A stretch of DNA of 6,391 nucleotides from an uncultured Lachnospiraceae bacterium (GCA_944376975.1 CALWEE010000104.1:1-6391), one strand, 5' to 3'. Shown: positions 1-6,391, numbered from the stretch's first letter. Numbers and translations are program-made. The notes: generated by a model not told the origin, from the letters alone.

Positions 1-317
1 CCATCAACTACGGAAGCCGGGACGAGATGCGGCGGGCCATGGTCCGCATGACGAAAGACGCGGCGGCGGGCGTCCTGTGGCCGGAAGAAATCACGGAGGA
101 GACGTTCGCCTCTTATCTGGATACGGCGGGGCTTCCCGACCCGGATCTTCTGATCCGCACCAGCGGAGAACAGCGCCTGTCCAATTTCCTTTTGTGGCAG
201 CTGGCTTACACGGAGTTCTGTTTTATGGAAGTTTTGTGGCCTGATTTCAACAGAGACGAATTAATCCGCGCCATCCGCCAGTATAATGGAAGAGAGCGGC
301 GCTACGGCGGTATTTAG
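1..317 (+). CDS. uppS: Isoprenyl transferase (undecaprenyl diphosphate synthase), C-terminal part
   Basis: Cis-prenyltransferase that adds IPP units to farnesyl diphosphate to make undecaprenyl diphosphate, precursor of the lipid carrier for cell-wall polymers; it acts in the cytoplasm at the membrane. The gene is cut by the left edge. The frame is open from base 3 (first residues INYGSR, a conserved family motif), so the ATG at 27 is internal and not the start. About 104 C-terminal residues of a protein usually near 230-250 are present. The late signature is intact: PDLLIRTSGEQRLSNF, with Arg (156-158), Glu (168-170) and Arg (174-176) that bind the IPP diphosphate in the family. It is followed by YTEF, whose Glu (213-215) matches the metal-binding Glu, then LWPDF and a C-terminal RERRYGG. 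The stop TAG (315-317) is followed directly by the cdsA ribosome site. Identification is very secure from these motifs. Confidence 0.97.
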   Translation, partial: INYGSRDEMRRAMVRMTKDAAAGVLWPEEITEETFASYLDTAGLPDPDLLIRTSGEQRLSNFLLWQLAYTEFCFMEVLWPDFNRDELIRAIRQYNGRERRYGGI

Positions 318-323
318 AGGAGG
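318..323 (+). promoter_or_regulatory. Ribosome binding site of cdsA
   Basis: Perfect AGGAGG immediately after the uppS stop codon, 9 nt before the cdsA ATG at 333. It supports that start and suggests that ribosomes ending uppS can reload onto cdsA. Confidence 0.9.
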
Positions 324-332
324 TAGGGGCAC

Positions 333-1139
333 ATGTTTATCACGCGTTTGATCAGCGGCATCGTCCTCCTGGCGATCGCCGTATCGACGATCATCATCGG
401 CGGCGGCGTATGGTTCGCCGTGGTGGCGGCACTGTCTTTTATCGGTTTATTTGAACTTTACCGGACGATGGGCATGGAACGGTCCCTTTTAGGTGTGTCC
501 GGATATTTCCTGACCGCCATCTATCTGACGGTAACCTGGCTGTATATCGAGGAAGGCCAGCCGATGGTCATCGTCCTGGCGCTCATGGTCTTTTTCGCCA
601 TTTACGTTTTCACATTTCCAAGGTATAAGCTTTCCCAGATCAGTTTCGCGCTGACGGGCTTTTTGTATGTCCCGGTCCTGATGACCCATATGTATCAGAT
701 CCGGCGTATGTCAGACGGCCTGTATCTGCTGCCGCTGGTGTTTGTCAGCGCGTGGGGGAACGATACATGCGCCTACTGTGTCGGCATGCTGATCGGAAAG
801 CATAAGATGTCCCCGAAGCTGAGCCCGAAAAAAAGCATCGAAGGGTTTGTCGGCGGCATCGCGGGCGCGGTGCTTTTGGGTATGCTTTACGGCGCCCTGC
901 TCGGGAAAAATCTTCCGAGCCTGTATTATCCCACCGCGTTTTGCGGCATATTGTGCGGCGCCGGCGCGCTCATCGCGGTGGTGGGCGATCTGGCCGCTTC
1001 GGCGATCAAACGGGATACGGGCATCAAAGATTACGGAAAGCTGATCCCCGGCCACGGCGGCGTGCTGGACCGGTTTGACAGCGTATTGTTTACAGCGCCC
1101 ATGGTCTATTTCATGGCAGTCTGTCTGGGCGCGGTCTGA
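333..1139 (+). CDS. cdsA: Phosphatidate cytidylyltransferase (CDP-diacylglycerol synthase)
   Basis: Integral membrane enzyme that converts CTP and phosphatidic acid to CDP-diacylglycerol and pyrophosphate, the branch point of phospholipid synthesis. The product is 268 residues, normal for the family. Hydrophobic stretches lie at about 7-24, 26-40, 52-72, 78-95, 103-121, 128-141, 172-191, 203-222 and 250-268, giving a polytopic protein of roughly eight to nine segments. The conserved polar core begins with WGNDTCAY (141-148) and GKHKMSPKLSPKKSIEG (155-171). The family signature S-x-x-K-R-x4-K-D-x-G-x2-I-P-x-H-G-G-x-x-D-R-x-D is complete at 223-249, including Lys226, Arg227, Lys232, Asp233, His241, Asp246 and Asp249. 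The ATG start is backed by a perfect AGGAGG. It follows uppS by 15 nt and precedes dxr by 13 nt. No signs of damage. Substrate specificity is inferred from the family. Confidence 0.96.
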   Translation: MFITRLISGIVLLAIAVSTIIIGGGVWFAVVAALSFIGLFELYRTMGMERSLLGVSGYFLTAIYLTVTWLYIEEGQPMVIVLALMVFFAIYVFTFPRYKLSQISFALTGFLYVPVLMTHMYQIRRMSDGLYLLPLVFVSAWGNDTCAYCVGMLIGKHKMSPKLSPKKSIEGFVGGIAGAVLLGMLYGALLGKNLPSLYYPTAFCGILCGAGALIAVVGDLAASAIKRDTGIKDYGKLIPGHGGVLDRFDSVLFTAPMVYFMAVCLGAV

Positions 1140-1144
1140 AGGAG
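1139..1144 (+). promoter_or_regulatory. Ribosome binding site of dxr
   Basis: AAGGAG overlaps the last base of the cdsA stop TGA (1137-1139) and sits 8 nt before ATG at 1153. It decides the dxr start: an in-frame ATG at 1075 lies inside cdsA and would add 26 residues ahead of the nucleotide-binding motif, which starts close to the N-terminus in this family. Confidence 0.88.
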
Positions 1145-1152
1145 AGATCGGA

Positions 1153-2301
1153 ATGAAAAAAATAGCTTTACTCGGGTCCACGGGTTCCATCGGTACCCAG
1201 ACGCTGGATGTGGCGGAACACTATCCGGACGATCTTAAAGTGGTCGGCCTGGCCGCGGGCTCCAATATAAAAAAACTGGAAGAACAGATCCGCAGGTTCC
1301 GTCCGGCCCTGGCGGCGGTATGGGACAAAGATAAAGCGGACATATTAAGACACAATATAGCCGATATGGATACCCGGATCCTTGACGGCATGGAAGGATT
1401 ACGCGCCGTGGCAGCCATGGACGGGGCCGATATCACGCTGACCGCGGTCGTCGGTATGATCGGCATACAGCCCACGCTGGCGGCGATACAGGCGGGAAAA
1501 GACATTGCCCTTGCCAATAAGGAAACGTTGGTCACCGCCGGGCATCTGATCATGCCGCTGGCAAAGGAAAAGGGCGCGCGCATCCTGCCGGTGGACAGCG
1601 AGCATTCCGCCATATTCCAGTCGTTGAACGGAGAGGACCGGGGGAGGATCCGCAAGATCTTGCTCACGGCTTCCGGAGGGCCTTTCCGGGGAAAGACGAG
1701 AAAGGACCTGGAAAATATACAGGTGGAAGACGCCCTGAAGCATCCCAACTGGGTCATGGGGCGCAAGATCACCATCGATTCGGCTACCATGGTCAATAAA
1801 GGACTGGAGGTCATGGAGGCCCGCTGGTTGTTTGACGTGGCGCCGGATCAGATCCAGGTGGTCGTCCATCCGGAAAGCGTGATCCATTCCATGGTAGAAT
1901 TTGAAGACACGGCGGTGATCGGCCAGCTGGGCACGCCGGATATGCGCCTGCCCATCCAGTACGCGCTGTTTTATCCGGAACGCAGGCCGCTGATCGGCGG
2001 CGAACGGCTGGATCTGTTTTCCCTGGCGTCGCTGCATTTTGAGAAACCGGATCCGGATACGTTTACCGGGCTGAAACTGGCTTATGAGGCCATGGAACAG
2101 GGCGGCTCCATGACGACCGTGTTCAACGCGGCCAATGAACGGGCGGTGGCCAAATTTTTGGACCGGAAGATCCGCTTCCTGGATATACCGGAGATCATCG
2201 GTGAATCCATGGCGGTCCATACGCCTGTGGCGTCGCCGTCTCTTGACGCGATACTGGCCGCCGAAAGGCAGACTTACGAATTTATCGAAAGCAGGTGGTA
2301 G
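1153..2301 (+). CDS. dxr: 1-deoxy-D-xylulose 5-phosphate reductoisomerase
   Basis: Cytoplasmic enzyme of the MEP isoprenoid pathway: NADPH-dependent rearrangement and reduction of DXP to 2-C-methyl-D-erythritol 4-phosphate, with a divalent metal; the known target of fosmidomycin. The product is 382 residues, close to the usual 380-400. The N-terminal NADPH-binding fold shows GSTGSIG at 8-14. ALANKETLV precedes the metal site VDSEH, where Asp148 and Glu150 correspond to E. coli D150 and E152. The third metal ligand is Glu219 in VNKGLEVMEA (E. coli E231). Phosphate and substrate residues Ser174 (TASGGPFR), His197 (HPNWVMG), Asn215 and Lys216 are all present at a constant offset of 12 from E. 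coli numbering. The C-terminal helical domain with FNAANERAV is intact. Start ATG 1153 has a good ribosome site. The dxr stop lies 1 nt before rseP, which implies coupled translation. All catalytic residues are seen directly. Confidence 0.97.
   Translation: MKKIALLGSTGSIGTQTLDVAEHYPDDLKVVGLAAGSNIKKLEEQIRRFRPALAAVWDKDKADILRHNIADMDTRILDGMEGLRAVAAMDGADITLTAVVGMIGIQPTLAAIQAGKDIALANKETLVTAGHLIMPLAKEKGARILPVDSEHSAIFQSLNGEDRGRIRKILLTASGGPFRGKTRKDLENIQVEDALKHPNWVMGRKITIDSATMVNKGLEVMEARWLFDVAPDQIQVVVHPESVIHSMVEFEDTAVIGQLGTPDMRLPIQYALFYPERRPLIGGERLDLFSLASLHFEKPDPDTFTGLKLAYEAMEQGGSMTTVFNAANERAVAKFLDRKIRFLDIPEIIGESMAVHTPVASPSLDAILAAERQTYEFIESRW
2293..2298 (+). promoter_or_regulatory. Ribosome binding site of rseP, within the end of dxr
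   Basis: AGGTGG (its AGGTG part matches the 3' half of the GGAGGTGA consensus) lies inside the last dxr codons, 4-5 nt before a TTG at 2303. No ATG or GTG in the rseP frame occurs between here and the catalytic HEFGH motif, so this weak-to-moderate site decides the TTG start. Confidence 0.7.
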
Positions 2302-2302
2302 A

Positions 2303-3352
2303 TTGACGATCCTGATCGCGATCATCATATTCAGCATCATCATATTGTTCCACGAGTTCGGGCATTTTGTCCTGGCCAAAAGAAACGGCGTCAAAGTGAC
2401 GGAATTCGCGTTGGGCATGGGCCCGAAACTGATCGGGATAAAAAAAGGGGAGACCCTGTATTCCATAAGGCTTCTGCCCTTTGGCGGCTACTGCGCCATG
2501 CTGGGGGAAGATACCGCCAGCGACGACGATGTGCCGGAAGCCGATAAGGACAGGACGTTCCATTCCAAAGGCGTCTGGCAGCGGATATCGGTGGTGGCGG
2601 CCGGGCCGGTGTTCAATTTTATACTGGCTTACGTTTTCGCCATGTTCATCGTATCGGTGATCGGCTACGATACGCCTGTCGTCTATGAAGCCCAGGCAGG
2701 CGGTCCGGCTTACGAGGCCGGGCTTCAAAAAGGGGATGTGATAAGGTCCGTCAATGGCCATGACATCCATATGTATAAAGAATTCAGAGCTTACATCCTG
2801 TTTGAGGGCGATACCCACAGCAGTATGGAGATCGTTTACGAACGGGACGGCACAGAGCATACCGCTTATGTCACGCCTGTAGAAAACGGCGGCGTAAAGC
2901 AGATCCTTTTAAGCGGCGGAGAATATGAAAAGACCGATTTTTTCGGTGTCCTTAAATACAGTTTTTACGAGGTCCGTTACTGGATCTCAACGACCATTAA
3001 AAGTCTGGGCATGCTCTTTTCCGGGCAGGTGACGGTGGACGATGTGTCCGGGCCCGTGGGGATCGTGAGCATGATCGGCGACACGTATCAGGCGGCCCGG
3101 GAATACGGCGCGCTGGATGTGGCGCTGAACCTGGCCAACATATCGATCCTGCTCAGCGCGAACCTGGGCGTCATGAACCTTCTGCCCATACCGGCGCTAG
3201 ACGGCGGTCGTCTGGTCTTTCTTTTCATTGAGGCGATCCGGCGCAAACCGGTTTCCCGGGAAAAAGAAGGCATGGTCCATACCGTCGGCCTGATGCTTTT
3301 GATGGCGCTGATGGTCTTTATCATGTTTAATGATGTACGAAAGTTATTCTAG
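2303..3352 (+). CDS. rseP: RseP/RasP-type site-2 membrane metalloprotease (M50 family)
   Basis: Zinc intramembrane protease that cleaves transmembrane anti-sigma factors, remnant signal peptides and similar substrates after a first cut by another protease. With TTG at 2303 the product is 349 residues, typical of Gram-positive homologues. The first membrane helix (about 2-16) runs into the zinc motif HEFGH (17-21), with His17, Glu18 and His21. PFGGY is at 59-63 and AGPVFN at 100-105, starting the second helix. A single PDZ domain follows at about 125-200 (GPAYEAGLQKGD at 134-145). Then come SGPVG (249-253), the second metal motif NLLPIPALDG (292-301, Asp300) and a final hydrophobic helix near 325-341. 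The start is the only suitable one: upstream in-frame ATGs lie inside dxr, and later starts would delete the catalytic helix. It begins 1 nt after dxr stops. The substrate cannot be told from here; no anti-sigma gene is nearby. The symbol rasP is used in Bacillus. Confidence 0.94.
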   Translation: MTILIAIIIFSIIILFHEFGHFVLAKRNGVKVTEFALGMGPKLIGIKKGETLYSIRLLPFGGYCAMLGEDTASDDDVPEADKDRTFHSKGVWQRISVVAAGPVFNFILAYVFAMFIVSVIGYDTPVVYEAQAGGPAYEAGLQKGDVIRSVNGHDIHMYKEFRAYILFEGDTHSSMEIVYERDGTEHTAYVTPVENGGVKQILLSGGEYEKTDFFGVLKYSFYEVRYWISTTIKSLGMLFSGQVTVDDVSGPVGIVSMIGDTYQAAREYGALDVALNLANISILLSANLGVMNLLPIPALDGGRLVFLFIEAIRRKPVSREKEGMVHTVGLMLLMALMVFIMFNDVRKLF

Positions 3353-3356
3353 GAGG
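3351..3356 (+). promoter_or_regulatory. Ribosome binding site of ispG, overlapping the rseP stop
   Basis: Perfect AGGAGG whose first two bases are also the last two of the rseP TAG stop (3350-3352). It lies 6 nt before ATG 3363 and so selects that start over in-frame ATGs at 3330 and 3333, which would overlap rseP and add 11 or 10 non-conserved residues. Confidence 0.92.
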
Positions 3357-3362
3357 CTGTTT

Positions 3363-4424
3363 ATGTTCAGAGATCATACGAAAACAGTGGATATCGGCGG
3401 CGTGAAGATCGGCGGAGGCCATCCCATCGCCATCCAGTCCATGTGCAATACGAAAACGGAAGACGTGGCGGCGACGGTAAAGCAGATCCTGGCGCTGGAG
3501 GCGGCGGGCTGCGATATCATCCGGGTGGCTGTTCCCACCATGGAAGCGGCCGAAGCCATAAGGGCGATCAAAAAACAGATCCACATCCCGCTTGTGGCGG
3601 ATATCCATTTTGACTACAGGCTGGCTGTGGCCGCGATCGAGAACGGCGCGGATAAGATCCGCGTCAATCCGGGGAACATCGGGAGCGTCGACAAGGTGAA
3701 GACGGTGGTGGACGCGGCAAAAAAACGGCATATCCCCATCCGGGTCGGCGTCAACAGCGGTTCCCTGGAACGGCCCATCATTGAAAAATACGGGCATGTG
3801 ACGGCGGAAGGCATTGTGGAAAGCGCTCTTGACAAGGTCCGGCTCATTGAGTCCATGGACTATGATAACCTGGTCATCAGTATCAAGTCGTCGGATGTGA
3901 TGATGTGCGTCCGTGCCCATGAGCTGATCGCGAAGAAAACGGACCATCCGCTGCATGTGGGCATAACAGAGGCGGGAACGCTCATTTCCGGCAATATCAA
4001 ATCATCGGTCGGCCTGGCCCTCATCTTAAACCAGGGCATCGGCGACACGATCCGGGTTTCCCTGACAGGCGATCCGCTGGAAGAGATCAAGTCGGCCAAG
4101 CTGATCCTGCGCGCGCTGGGTCTGCGAAAGGGCGGGATCGAAGTGGTATCCTGTCCCACCTGCGGCCGCACGGCCATCGATCTGATCGGCCTGGCGAACC
4201 AGGTGGAGACCATGGCGCAGCAGTTTGATCTGGACATCAAGGTGGCTGTCATGGGCTGTGCGGTCAACGGGCCGGGAGAGGCGCGGGAAGCGGACATCGG
4301 CATTGCCGGAGGAAAGAAAGAGGGGCTTTTGATCAAAAAGGGCCAGATCGTCCGGAAAGTGCCGGAAGATCAGCTGCTCGCCGCGCTCCGTGATGAGCTG
4401 GAACACTGGGGTGAGTCACATTGA
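3363..4424 (+). CDS. ispG: 4-hydroxy-3-methylbut-2-en-1-yl diphosphate synthase (GcpE)
   Basis: Cytoplasmic [4Fe-4S] enzyme of the MEP pathway: reductive ring opening of 2-C-methyl-D-erythritol 2,4-cyclodiphosphate to HMBPP, taking electrons from flavodoxin or ferredoxin. The product is 353 residues, the short two-domain bacterial form without the extra domain seen in plants. The N-terminal TIM barrel begins with VKIGGGHPIAIQSM (15-28) and continues through VADIHFDYRLA, KIRVNPGNIG and PIRVGVNSGSL, all family hallmarks. The C-terminal cluster domain has CPTC (Cys264, Cys267) and MGCAVNGPGE (Cys299, Glu306), the three cysteines and one glutamate that hold the cluster. Start ATG 3363 follows a perfect ribosome site. 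Together with dxr it places two MEP enzymes in the cluster; the intermediate steps (ispD, ispE, ispF) and ispH are not here. Its last four bases overlap the polC start. No anomalies seen. Confidence 0.97.
   Translation: MFRDHTKTVDIGGVKIGGGHPIAIQSMCNTKTEDVAATVKQILALEAAGCDIIRVAVPTMEAAEAIRAIKKQIHIPLVADIHFDYRLAVAAIENGADKIRVNPGNIGSVDKVKTVVDAAKKRHIPIRVGVNSGSLERPIIEKYGHVTAEGIVESALDKVRLIESMDYDNLVISIKSSDVMMCVRAHELIAKKTDHPLHVGITEAGTLISGNIKSSVGLALILNQGIGDTIRVSLTGDPLEEIKSAKLILRALGLRKGGIEVVSCPTCGRTAIDLIGLANQVETMAQQFDLDIKVAVMGCAVNGPGEAREADIGIAGGKKEGLLIKKGQIVRKVPEDQLLAALRDELEHWGESH
4408..4415 (+). promoter_or_regulatory. Ribosome binding site of polC, within the end of ispG
   Basis: GGGGTGAG inside the last ispG codons; its GGTGA (4410-4414) pairs with the 3' end of 16S rRNA and lies 6 nt before TTG 4421. 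An in-frame stop TGA at 4412-4414 blocks any earlier polC start, so this site and the TTG decide the start. Confidence 0.75.
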
Positions 4425-6391
4425 CGGCGTTTTTCAATGTATTTCCCGAGCTGCGTCTGGATGAAAAGCTGGCTGAGCTTTTAAAAGATGCGGTCGTCAT
4501 AAAAGTTACGGCCAGCCGGTCCAGGAACCGGCTGCGTATCTATATCCAAAGCCGACGGCTGATCCATTACGGGAACATCCGCCGGCTTGAAGACGCCATA
4601 GGCGAGCAGCTGTTCGCGACTGCCGGCGTCCATATCCAGGTGATCGAAAAGTATGAACTGTCGGAGCAGTATACGCCGGAACGACTGATGAGCATATATT
4701 TTGACAGTCTTGAAGCGGAACTGCGTTCGGAAAGCGACCTGGAAGCCAATATCTTTAAAAGCGCCGGGAAAAATTTTATCGACGCCAACACGATGGTCAT
4801 GACAGTGCCGGACAATTTTATCACCGTGGCCAAGATCGACGGCATCCGGGACAAGCTGATCCGGATCTTCAGAGATCGGTTCGGATACGACGTGGATATC
4901 CAGGTGGCCTACGACGGCGAAAGTTCCGGGCAGAAAGCCCGCTACGCGGAAGAAACGTTCCAGCGGGAAGTGGAGCAGATCGTCAAAGAGTACGAAGCCA
5001 ACGAAAAGGCGGAGAAAGAAAAGCAGGATAAGCTGAAGGAGCAGAAAAAGAATACCGAAAAGAAATATACCCGGGACAATACCTTCGCCCGGAAAAAGAT
5101 CGAAGACCCGGATATTTTTTACGGACGGCCTTTTGAAGGCGAGGAGACGCCGATCGAAGAGATCGTGGATGAGATCGGCGAAGTCATCGTGCGGGGGAAA
5201 GTCATTGAACTGGAAACCCGGGAGATACGGAACGAAAAGACGATCGTCATCTTTTCCCTGACCGATTTTACCGATACGATACAGGCCAAGCTGTTCACGA
5301 AAAACGAGCGGCTGCCGGAGGTGCTGGAGCATCTGAAAAAAGGCGCGTTCATCCGTATGAAAGCGGTGGCCATGGCCGATAAGTTCGATCACGACATCGC
5401 GCTGGGATCCATTGCCGGCATGAAGACCATACCGGATTTCACGGTCAAACGCATGGACAACAGCCCGGTCAAACGGGTAGAACTCCATGCCCATACCACC
5501 ATGAGCGATATGGACAGCGTGGCGGACTGCAAGGCCCTGCTGAAGACCGCCATGTCCTGGGGCCATAAAGCCATGGCCATCACGGATCACGGCGTGGTCC
5601 AGGCGTTCACCGAAGCCAACCACTGCGTGGGAGGGACCGATTTCAAACCGATCTACGGCGTGGAAGGGTATCTGGTGGACGATCTGGCGCCCATCGTGTT
5701 CGATCCGGCAGGACAGAGCCTGGATGATGAATTCTGCGTATTCGATATCGAGACCACCGGATTCAGCGCGGTGAGCGACCGGATCATCGAGATCGGCGCG
5801 GTGAAGATAAAAAACGGGGAGATCGTGGACCGGTTCAGCACGTTCGTGGATCCGCAGCGGCCCATTCCTTTTGAGATCGAGAAACTGACCCATATCAGCG
5901 ACGAGATGGTCATCGGGCAGCCCACCATCGAGACGGTCCTTCCCCGGTTCCTGGCATTTTGCGAAAACAGCGTCATGGTGGCCCATAACGCCGCGTTCGA
6001 CATGGGATTCATAAAGGAGAACGGCCGTCGGCTGGGCATGGAACGGGCGTACACGGTCGTGGATACGTTGGGCATGGCAAGAAGCCTGCTGCCGGATCTG
6101 AAAAATTATAAATTGGATACGGTGGTGGAAGCGGTGGGCGGTTCCCTGGAGAACCATCACCGGGCGGTGGAAGACGCCGAGTCCACGGCGGATATTTTCC
6201 TCAAGCTGCTGGCCCGCGTCAAAAAAGACGGGATAACCGACTTAAACGGCCTGAATGAGCTGAGCCATATGTCGGTCGGCGCCATCAAAAAGCTGAAAAC
6301 GTACCATATCATCCTGCTGGCGAAAAACGATCTGGGACGGATCAACCTGTACCGTCTGGTCTCCATGTCCCATCTGGATTATTACCAGAGA
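4421..6391 (+). CDS. polC: DNA polymerase III alpha subunit, PolC type (N-terminal 657 residues)
   Basis: Replicative DNA polymerase with built-in 3'-5' proofreading. The frame is open to the right edge; 657 residues are present, a little under half of the usual ~1,430-1,500. Start: TTG 4421 overlaps the ispG stop by 4 nt (TTGA); an in-frame stop at 4412-4414 excludes anything earlier, and the protein begins TAFFNVFPEL like family members. Order: N-terminal domain (about 1-175, containing YELSEQYTPERLM); a charged Lys/Glu-rich linker (about 181-226); an OB-fold (about 245-335); first part of the PHP domain with ELHAHTTMS (354-362) and TDHG (388-391); then the inserted DEDDh exonuclease (about 438-600) with FDIET (Asp442, Glu444), AHNAAFD (Asp527) and HRAVEDAE (His580, Asp585). 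All five exonuclease residues are present, so proofreading should work. The PHP domain resumes at about 624 up to the edge (LYRLVSMSHLDYY). The polymerase core lies beyond the window. Confidence 0.96.
   Translation, partial: MTAFFNVFPELRLDEKLAELLKDAVVIKVTASRSRNRLRIYIQSRRLIHYGNIRRLEDAIGEQLFATAGVHIQVIEKYELSEQYTPERLMSIYFDSLEAELRSESDLEANIFKSAGKNFIDANTMVMTVPDNFITVAKIDGIRDKLIRIFRDRFGYDVDIQVAYDGESSGQKARYAEETFQREVEQIVKEYEANEKAEKEKQDKLKEQKKNTEKKYTRDNTFARKKIEDPDIFYGRPFEGEETPIEEIVDEIGEVIVRGKVIELETREIRNEKTIVIFSLTDFTDTIQAKLFTKNERLPEVLEHLKKGAFIRMKAVAMADKFDHDIALGSIAGMKTIPDFTVKRMDNSPVKRVELHAHTTMSDMDSVADCKALLKTAMSWGHKAMAITDHGVVQAFTEANHCVGGTDFKPIYGVEGYLVDDLAPIVFDPAGQSLDDEFCVFDIETTGFSAVSDRIIEIGAVKIKNGEIVDRFSTFVDPQRPIPFEIEKLTHISDEMVIGQPTIETVLPRFLAFCENSVMVAHNAAFDMGFIKENGRRLGMERAYTVVDTLGMARSLLPDLKNYKLDTVVEAVGGSLENHHRAVEDAESTADIFLKLLARVKKDGITDLNGLNELSHMSVGAIKKLKTYHIILLAKNDLGRINLYRLVSMSHLDYYQR
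4513..4534 (+). repeat. Short perfect inverted repeat in the 5' part of polC
   Basis: CAGCCGGT (4513-4520) and its reverse complement ACCGGCTG (4527-4534) flank a 6-nt loop, so the mRNA can form an 8-bp GC-rich hairpin about 92 nt downstream of the polC start. There is no T-run after it, so it is not an intrinsic terminator. About one such repeat is expected by chance in a window this size, and the bases also encode ordinary polC residues; a regulatory role is only a possibility. Confidence 0.35.

Noticed and set aside
27..317. A small 96-residue gene starting at ATG 27
   Set aside because: The frame is open to the left edge and the residues before the ATG (INYGSRDE) are conserved UppS sequence, so this is the tail of uppS and not a separate small gene.
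2303..2331. Possible promoter at the start of rseP: TTGACG (2303-2308), 17 nt, CATATT (2326-2331)
   Set aside because: The -10 element matches only 4 of 6 consensus bases, and the bases are fixed by the start codon and an Ile-rich membrane helix. Too weak to annotate without transcript data.
2321..2346. 11-bp direct repeat ATCATCATATT (2321-2331 and 2336-2346)
   Set aside because: It encodes two Ile-Ile-Ile stretches of the first rseP membrane helix; low-complexity coding explains it and no function is indicated.
1399..2466. A 355-codon minus-strand open frame opposite dxr and the start of rseP
   Set aside because: Same artefact of codon bias: it runs antisense across two real genes, has no ribosome site or recognisable motif, and crosses their junction.
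3829..3866. Possible internal promoter in ispG: perfect TTGACA (3829-3834) and TATGAT (3861-3866)
   Set aside because: The spacing is 26 nt, far from the 16-18 nt needed, and no other -10-like element sits at the right distance. Both stretches are ordinary conserved ispG codons.
4481..6160. A 559-codon open frame on the minus strand opposite polC
   Set aside because: It lies wholly antisense to polC, whose sense frame encodes recognisable domains with complete catalytic motifs. The antisense protein is a His/Arg/Phe-rich composition with no family likeness. The strong third-position C/G bias makes reverse-strand stops (sense TTA, CTA, TCA) rare, which explains the length.

Overview
This is an ordinary-looking, very compact housekeeping gene cluster from a Gram-positive bacterium. 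It most resembles a class Clostridia organism, and the family Lachnospiraceae is my best guess. Two things support this. The window carries a PolC-type replicative DNA polymerase, with a proofreading exonuclease inserted in the PHP domain, which is typical of Firmicutes and relatives. The gene order uppS-cdsA-dxr-rseP-ispG-polC has ispG where Bacillus has proS. The DNA is moderately GC-rich, with a strong preference for C or G in third codon positions. The species cannot be named from the sequence alone.

Layout, all on the + strand: the 3' end of uppS (1-317, cut by the left edge), cdsA (333-1139), dxr (1153-2301), rseP (2303-3352), ispG (3363-4424) and the 5' part of polC (4421-6391, cut by the right edge). 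Gaps between genes are 15, 13, 1 and 10 nt, and the last pair overlaps by 4 nt. No stretch lacks a gene, no terminator-like hairpin plus T-run lies in any junction, and I see no convincing internal promoter. One polycistronic transcript with extensive translational coupling is the simplest reading. The promoter should lie upstream of the window.

Most of the genes serve the membrane and envelope. DXR and IspG are two steps of the MEP pathway that makes IPP and DMAPP. UppS condenses IPP with farnesyl diphosphate to give undecaprenyl diphosphate, the precursor of the lipid carrier for peptidoglycan and other wall polymers. CdsA makes CDP-diacylglycerol for phospholipids. RseP is a membrane-embedded site-2 protease used in regulated intramembrane proteolysis. 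PolC is the replicative polymerase, so its position ties replication to envelope biosynthesis in one transcription unit.

Two genes, rseP and polC, appear to start with TTG, and both starts sit at the tightest junctions. The polC frame stays open to the right edge, so a search requiring a stop codon or an ATG would miss or truncate it. A long antisense open frame opposite polC (4481-6160) is a composition artefact. I found no mobile element, CRISPR array, RNA gene or previously undescribed system.
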